Shown here in pieces: positions 60,201 to 64,000 of a stretch of DNA of 64,000 nt. This DNA comes from Owenweeksia sp. (GTDB lineage Bacteria; Bacteroidota; Bacteroidia; Flavobacteriales; Schleiferiaceae): contig JANQPD010000044.1 of NCBI GenBank assembly GCA_028285465.1, positions 1 to 64,000 of the forward strand. Direction: 5' to 3'. Position 1 is the stretch's first letter, and each line of letters opens with the position of its first letter. The notes beneath the pieces are model-generated. The model ran no database searches and was not told the origin of the DNA. It saw only the letters and a program-made list of their open reading frames with translations. A program made the translations under genes and the position numbers.

Positions 60201-63195
60201 AAACATTAATGGCCGAGGAATCCATACCTGCCACGGGAGCGCCCTGCACATATGCCTGCACACAGATCTCTTTTGTGCTGTCGTTGCTTACAAAACGAAT
60301 GGTGTCGTTAAAAGTAAAAGGTCCGGTAAGAGGAGCAAAAATATACTGCAAATACAGGCTATCCCCTGCCGCTAAAGTAGCGGGGGCGTTTGATAGTGTA
60401 AATATGGGATTTGTATTGCTTATGGAAGTAAAATTCACGTCTCCGCAACCCGCATTGTAAATCAGTACAGAATCTGCCAGACTTACTCCTGCCACCACCG
60501 TATCCATATCTATGCAGGCATTAGGTACTTTCAAGCCGGGCAGACCGGTCAGGTTCAGGGTAACGGAAAAGGGATAAACCGGGTTCTGCGGATCATTGGT
60601 GGCTATAGCCCCGCCAAAATTGTATGTACCTGTAGTCAGCCCGCTTACATCTATATAAGCTGTAACTGTATCGTAAGCAGATACCGCTATTGCTCCCGTA
60701 TCGGGGGCAAATGAAAGATTGGCGGAAACAATAGATGCGGCAATACGGATGTCATCCAACAGCCAAACGTCCAGGCCGCTATTGTGATAGGGTTGTATGA
60801 AACGAATGAGCGTGCTGGAGGTTTGTGCGGCCACTGGAATGGCTACGGATATTTGATTTATGTTAGTGGAAGAAAAATAATAGTACGCGATATTGTTCCA
60901 TGTGCTGCCCCCATTTGTAGAATACTCCAGGTAAATGCCTTCATTGGACTCCGGTGTATTACACCCTATGGTACGCCTCATGTTAAAATTGATCGTTCCT
61001 CCCGCGCTGAGGTTAAGGGGAACCGTTTCCATGCTTCGTCCGAAAGAACCGTTGAACAGGGCGTGATAGTTGTTTAAAGAGCCACAGCTTGTACCATTGG
61101 TTACCGTGATCCCCGTGCCAAACTGCTGCCATAAAGCCGTGTTATAGGTACCCGATTCGAAATCATCCGATCTGTTTGACGCATATGTGCCGGAAGCACC
61201 CCACCGAAGGCTGTCCAAACCTCTATTGCCAATCACTATGGTGAAGCTTGCTGAATCGTTACAACCTGTATGATGTACTACGTAATGATTGGTATCCAGA
61301 AAAACCGAAGGGGCCCCGCTGGCATTTGCGGTGAGGCAATAGGCATAGTTGGTATCAGTGCCCTGGAAAAAGAGGGTATCGGAAAAACTACCTATTGAGG
61401 TAGGAGTGAAATCAAAGGTATAGTAGAATGTATCTCCGGGAGCCACACCTAGCGTATTAGCCGATAAGGAAATGTCGGAAGAAGTAGCCGTAATCGAAGA
61501 AAAATCAAGCGTATCGCATCCCGTATTGGTCATCATAACGGAATCGGGATAGGTGATTGCGGTAAACACCGCGCCCAGGTTTGAGCAGTTCTTGTCTGTT
61601 ACCAGATCGGCAGTACCGGTTACCGTAAGCTGCAAAGGCAGTACTTTTCCATCAAGCGCGGTATCATTGGAACTTATCGTAAAATCAAAATCGTACACCC
61701 CGGCATTGAGCCCGGAGGCATCGGCATTTATAAAGATCACGTTGTTGGAGCCATTGCTAAGGTTCCCGTTGTTCGGGCTAAAAGTGAAAATACTGGAAGC
61801 ATTCACTCCATTAAACCGGATACCGTCTAGCCCTGAGGTGGAAAAGTTGCTATTGGCGAGATACATAAAATTCACATCGCTGATGGTATTGTTTTGCATT
61901 CCTGCTCCGGTAACCAGGAGCGTATTGTCTACATACAGATCAAAAGTCCTTGCCGTCCAATCTATGTTCCGAAGCTCAATGTGATGCCATTGCCCGCTTG
62001 TTTGAGGAAAGCTATAGTACGTAATATAATTACCGGGTATATAGCGGTAGTACAAGCGCAAGTCGTTGTAGCGGAAAACCGAATAAAACAAAACCTGGTG
62101 CGTATTCCAGTTGCCACTTCCCAGGCCAAACTGACCGTGATAACTCGTATAGGAATCGCTTTTCACGTAGTAGCTAATGTTTTCCGGTTGCAGACTATTG
62201 ATGTTCGCTACTATGGGGTTAAACCCACTGCCATCCAAACGCAGGTATTGAGCACCTTCGGCTGCACCTGTGGTGGGAAAACTAAGCGTTTGATTATTAT
62301 ATAGATCAGTAAAGTCCCCTGCCCCGTTTTCAAAGTCCTCGGAATAAGCCAGCATATTACTATTTGTTGACAGAGACAAACCATAATTCAAATTACCGCT
62401 CCCGGCATTTGAAATGGTAAAAGAAGTCGAGTTTGAGGTACCACAGGGTATGGACATCTTCACTGTATCTGTTGAAAGGCTGCCTAAAGGTGCAGCCTGC
62501 ACAGTTAAGTTCACCACGTTGGAAGTGTCTGAACCAAAGCAATTGGTAGCAATCAGTTTTACCTGCTTGGGTCCTGAAACGGTATATCTGTGCGAGGGGT
62601 TTATTTCGGTGCTGCTTTGACCATCGCCAAAATCCCATAAGTAGGTAGCCCCATTTGTTGTGGTATTGATAAACTGTACAGGTACATTATAGGCGGGTGT
62701 GGTAGAAGCCGGCACAAAAGAGGCATTGGGCGCGGCAGATGCATTGGTGGTGAAGTTTCCTTCAAACCCGCTGGTATGAGAACAACAATTCGAGTAAAAG
62801 TAAAGCGTAACCGCACCCGAAGTTGAGCTAATGGCCACCCCGTTATTGGGTAGATTGCTACCCCAATAAGTACCTAATACATTACCCGTTGTGCCCACTC
62901 CATCGTAAATACGTATATAATCAGATGAATTGAACGTGTTAAACGAAGTGAATTGTACATTCACCGTAGTATTTCCCGGAGGGTCAATGACAAGAGCACC
63001 GTTGGAATAGCCGGGGTAATTGCTGCTGCCGCCCGGGTCCCGGAAAAGGCCTACACAGGCATTCACGGTATCAAAGCCCGTTTGCGGTATGTTGTAGGTT
63101 TGTGCGTGTGTACCTATTGAAAAAAAGCTAATCAGTGTTAAGGTAGTAAAGGCTTTGGTTAGCAGGGAAGCCTTTTTAGGATATAAATGCTTCAT
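57238..63195 (-). CDS. Giant T9SS cargo: CUB, PKD, Hydin-like repeats, 1985 aa
   Basis: Secreted protein with a signal peptide ending near GTHAQ (residue 32). It has a CUB-like domain (about 40-155, DYIRIYDGVGTTGNVLG with paired Cys NCC), then a PKD domain (YLWDFGDGQSSTEINPSHRY). A laminin-G-like segment follows. Four similar modules of the ASPM-SPD2-Hydin/choice-of-anchor-D type each start near a Cys-containing strand and contain N-T/A-G-C-D/G and P-G-D-T/S: for instance NTGCDTLDFSSIT, NAGCGDVNFTSIS, NTGCDTLNITSAS and NDGCDVLSINNVT. Two more PKD domains (YYWQFGDGNTSNLANPIHQY, WSWTFGDGNG) precede the type-A sorting domain (VFPNPTKGWLQVEV). Probably an adhesin or matrix protein; no enzyme motif found. 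Confidence 0.87.
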   Translation of the reverse strand: MKHLYPKKASLLTKAFTTLTLISFFSIGTHAQTYNIPQTGFDTVNACVGLFRDPGGSSNYPGYSNGALVIDPPGNTTVNVQFTSFNTFNSSDYIRIYDGVGTTGNVLGTYWGSNLPNNGVAISSTSGAVTLYFYSNCCSHTSGFEGNFTTNASAAPNASFVPASTTPAYNVPVQFINTTTNGATYLWDFGDGQSSTEINPSHRYTVSGPKQVKLIATNCFGSDTSNVVNLTVQAAPLGSLSTDTVKMSIPCGTSNSTSFTISNAGSGNLNYGLSLSTNSNMLAYSEDFENGAGDFTDLYNNQTLSFPTTGAAEGAQYLRLDGSGFNPIVANINSLQPENISYYVKSDSYTSYHGQFGLGSGNWNTHQVLFYSVFRYNDLRLYYRYIPGNYITYYSFPQTSGQWHHIELRNIDWTARTFDLYVDNTLLVTGAGMQNNTISDVNFMYLANSNFSTSGLDGIRFNGVNASSIFTFSPNNGNLSNGSNNVIFINADASGLNAGVYDFDFTISSNDTALDGKVLPLQLTVTGTADLVTDKNCSNLGAVFTAITYPDSVMMTNTGCDTLDFSSITATSSDISLSANTLGVAPGDTFYYTFDFTPTSIGSFSDTLFFQGTDTNYAYCLTANASGAPSVFLDTNHYVVHHTGCNDSASFTIVIGNRGLDSLRWGASGTYASNRSDDFESGTYNTALWQQFGTGITVTNGTSCGSLNNYHALFNGSFGRSMETVPLNLSAGGTINFNMRRTIGCNTPESNEGIYLEYSTNGGSTWNNIAYYYFSSTNINQISVAIPVAAQTSSTLIRFIQPYHNSGLDVWLLDDIRIAASIVSANLSFAPDTGAIAVSAYDTVTAYIDVSGLTTGTYNFGGAIATNDPQNPVYPFSVTLNLTGLPGLKVPNACIDMDTVVAGVSLADSVLIYNAGCGDVNFTSISNTNPIFTLSNAPATLAAGDSLYLQYIFAPLTGPFTFNDTIRFVSNDSTKEICVQAYVQGAPVAGMDSSAINVSINSCDDSVNVQRYLYNTGMAGLNFQVVGNDGFMPLQEVLDTFKTTYTNLTSLIVNRYNFGEGIFSNNIGDGGGDMYDGGNYISTDPLANFSGVPYSNDLVVSSADFGTNGQYFTYKGTGIFLFAADLDNTDAFRINGNLGADGRGTVDVSTITSTLDGITYTGYIKRVYNAGDPSVNHLIITEQNSNITRTYSTSTDDDAHTLTGLTGNKRMYYILFAGGGVGTYQPNNVFQGIMDSFLATLATNALPSWVSVSPDSGTVAVNDSTLLDIWIKSKGLVSGTHAGTISVKSNDPANPTIRIPISLTVTGAAKANLLTNACLTYSNVQQGVVSSDSAFLTNTGCDTLNITSASGNLSVFSAVGLPLSVAPGDTVPLIIDFSSTAVGTFTDTLVFSNNDSAFAVCLNATTVGAPFLHLPQDTIHYELNKCKIVGNETFRIENQGLGGMNYSLSIGGYRGTSLQTYNTASAITNHSFTGIPAATSTDTLEVRIVLNGDYDDYWERTYMTIDGSWNYGYLPDANLNYVHDTMYLTFWGNNVVNWTADGALSFSLSNSFEVDGGVGSFHEVSIRLTSQVNWVSVVGATSGTVAANSGVNKSLLFNAALLPVGTYHTNLNINNNSPGNPEVVVPIVFDVVAEADIQTTDTCLNFPLTLIGDTATATFSVFNDGCDVLSINNVTSTNSSFTVNPSGSISSVAIGDSVHYTVQFIPTLVGNFSASLLISNSDEPLNICLNATSGAQPVAAFNASPENNCLGEFSFTDQSQYNPTSYYWQFGDGNTSNLANPIHQYLKPGNYTVTLRVNNTYGFDTLSTSVTADPFYVHFTSSVDTVELDSLVNFYDSSLTANGWSWTFGDGNGAIVQNPTHSYSAQGQYTVTLDATDSRNCQASFTKTIYVINSIGIEENALEQALHVFPNPTKGWLQVEVLDKTVMRHSMILYNNTGQEAFRILSGAHNKVQIDLNQLSSGLYFLHLYDEQGHLKGKKKVVINR

Positions 63196-63230
63196 TATAA
63201 GAGGTATAATTAATGCTGCAAGAATACAAA

Positions 63231-63261
63231 AAAAAAGTCCTGGAATTACCCAAGACTTTTT
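63231..63261 (-). terminator. Rho-independent terminator of gcvT
   Basis: A 12-bp stem with one G:T wobble (63232-63243 with 63250-63261), a 6-base loop and a long T-run on the minus strand, 34 bases after the gcvT stop codon. Confidence 0.75.
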
Positions 63262-63294
63262 GATTACCCCAGATATTTGGTTCTGGTGTTTTGT

Positions 63295-64000
63295 TTACAG
63301 GAAGGGAAGCTTCACTACGCTGGCTTTCACCCGCTTGTTTCGTATAACTATATCAATACTGCTCCCCGGTTTGGCATAGGCCATATCTACATACCCCATA
63401 CCTATAGCCTTCCCTAAGGAGGGAGATTGTGTCCCGCTCGTTACCCGGCCAATAACTTTATTCTCCGCTTCTATTTCATATCCCTGGCGTGGAATGCCGC
63501 GGTCAATAAGCTCAAAACCTACCAGGCGTTTATTTACCCCTTCCTCTTTTTGTGCTTTTAAGGCATCTGCATTTACAAAATCCTTAGTGAATTTGGTAAT
63601 CCAACCCAGGCCGGCTTCAATGGGGGAGGTGGTATCGTCTATATCATTGCCATACAAGCAAAATCCTTTTTCCAGGCGCAGCGTATCCCGGGCACCTAAG
63701 CCAATGGGTTTTATTCCGTATGGCGCACCGGCTTCAAATACCTTGTTCCAAAGCTGCTCGGCGTAACGATTGGGCACATACACTTCGAAGCCACCGGCCC
63801 CGGTATAGCCGGTAGCCGAAACAATGGCGTCCGGTACCCCGGCAAAAGTCCCCTGTACAAAAGTGTAGTACACCATCTGTTCAAGGTCTATGTCTGTTAA
63901 GGATTGCAGCGCTTTGGCCGCCAACGGACCCTGTATGGCCAAGAGGGAATATGCATCCGAGGCATTCTCCATCAGGGCACCAAACGCATTGTGTTGACTG
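63295..64000 (-). CDS. gcvT: Aminomethyltransferase (glycine cleavage T protein), partial
   Basis: C-terminal 235 codons of the T protein of the glycine cleavage system, which transfers the aminomethyl carbon to tetrahydrofolate. The frame stays open to the window edge ([20 protein letters not shown]), so the true start lies beyond base 64000 and the ATG at 63972 is internal. Family segments are [52 protein letters not shown] (folate-domain signature), [12 protein letters not shown] and [21 protein letters not shown]. The C-terminus is complete and is followed by a terminator. About 125-130 N-terminal residues are missing compared with the usual 360. Confidence 0.95.
   Translation of the reverse strand, partial: SQHNAFGALMENASDAYSLLAIQGPLAAKALQSLTDIDLEQMVYYTFVQGTFAGVPDAIVSATGYTGAGGFEVYVPNRYAEQLWNKVFEAGAPYGIKPIGLGARDTLRLEKGFCLYGNDIDDTTSPIEAGLGWITKFTKDFVNADALKAQKEEGVNKRLVGFELIDRGIPRQGYEIEAENKVIGRVTSGTQSPSLGKAIGMGYVDMAYAKPGSSIDIVIRNKRVKASVVKLPFL

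Noticed and set aside
1-64000. CRISPR arrays, insertion sequences, integrases, tRNA or rRNA genes, toxin-antitoxin or restriction genes
   Set aside because: No regularly spaced repeats, transposase or integrase motifs, tRNA cloverleafs or defence-gene signatures were seen by eye; a tRNAscan/Infernal run would settle the RNA question.

Overview
The window comes from a member of the Bacteroidota, probably a Flavobacteriia/Cytophagia/Saprospiria-like marine or freshwater heterotroph. The evidence is five large exported proteins ending in type IX secretion (T9SS) type-A C-terminal sorting domains, -7 promoter elements of the TAnnTTTG type, a long-form GAPDH, CarboxypepD_reg-like and DUF6265 proteins, and sodium:solute symporters typical of this phylum. 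G+C is moderate. No rRNA, tRNA, CRISPR array, insertion sequence or prophage was seen. The first ~95 bases do not belong with the rest: read on the minus strand they encode the helix-turn-helix of a proteobacterial Rrf2/NsrR-type regulator, joined abruptly to the middle of a DEAD-box helicase. This looks like a chimeric contig edge.

Layout. 0-7.9 kb: 3' part of a DEAD-box RNA helicase, an exported S41 peptidase, then a run of minus-strand genes (surface protein, sucD, nitroreductase, CrtA-like monooxygenase, TRIC channel, DUF6265 lipoprotein) and a small exported helical protein. 7.9-13.2 kb: a T9SS cargo locus with a decayed duplicate of a sorting domain, a 296-aa cargo protein and a 1297-aa Asp-box (BNR/sortilin-like) cargo protein. 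13.7-18.9 kb: a four-gene overlapping operon TetR -> ABC exporter -> HlyD adaptor -> TolC, whose ABC ATPase domain has lost most canonical motifs. 19-22.1 kb: five tightly packed genes (SDR, DCC thiol-disulfide protein, GNAT, beta-barrel, DUF1206). 22.1-28.4 kb: small lipoprotein, mini zinc peptidase, and the operon LmbE/PIG-L deacetylase -> 33-aa membrane peptide -> SSS symporter -> HMG-CoA lyase-like.

28.6-35 kb: a 1629-aa secreted subtilase and a second SSS symporter. 35-41.9 kb: recR, a polytopic GT-C-like glycosyltransferase coupled to a GT2 fused to a degenerate phosphoglycosyl-transferase-like module, a 2-oxoacid dehydrogenase E2, a DnaQ-like exonuclease coupled to a FAH-family hydrolase. 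42-46.8 kb: a 1600-aa T9SS protein. 47-57 kb: clpB, the coupled operon dapF-GNAT-heptaheme/TPR cytochrome-mltG, a DegP-like protease, and long GAPDH. 57.2-63.2 kb: a 1985-aa T9SS protein with CUB, PKD and four Hydin-like repeats. The window ends inside gcvT.

Nothing here is demonstrably a new system. The best leads for something undescribed are the exporter with a non-canonical ATPase, the 33-aa peptide translationally coupled between a deacetylase and a symporter, the GT2/PGT-like fusion, and the heptaheme-TPR cytochrome sitting between dapF and mltG. Functions are family-level recognition from sequence; no database search was possible.
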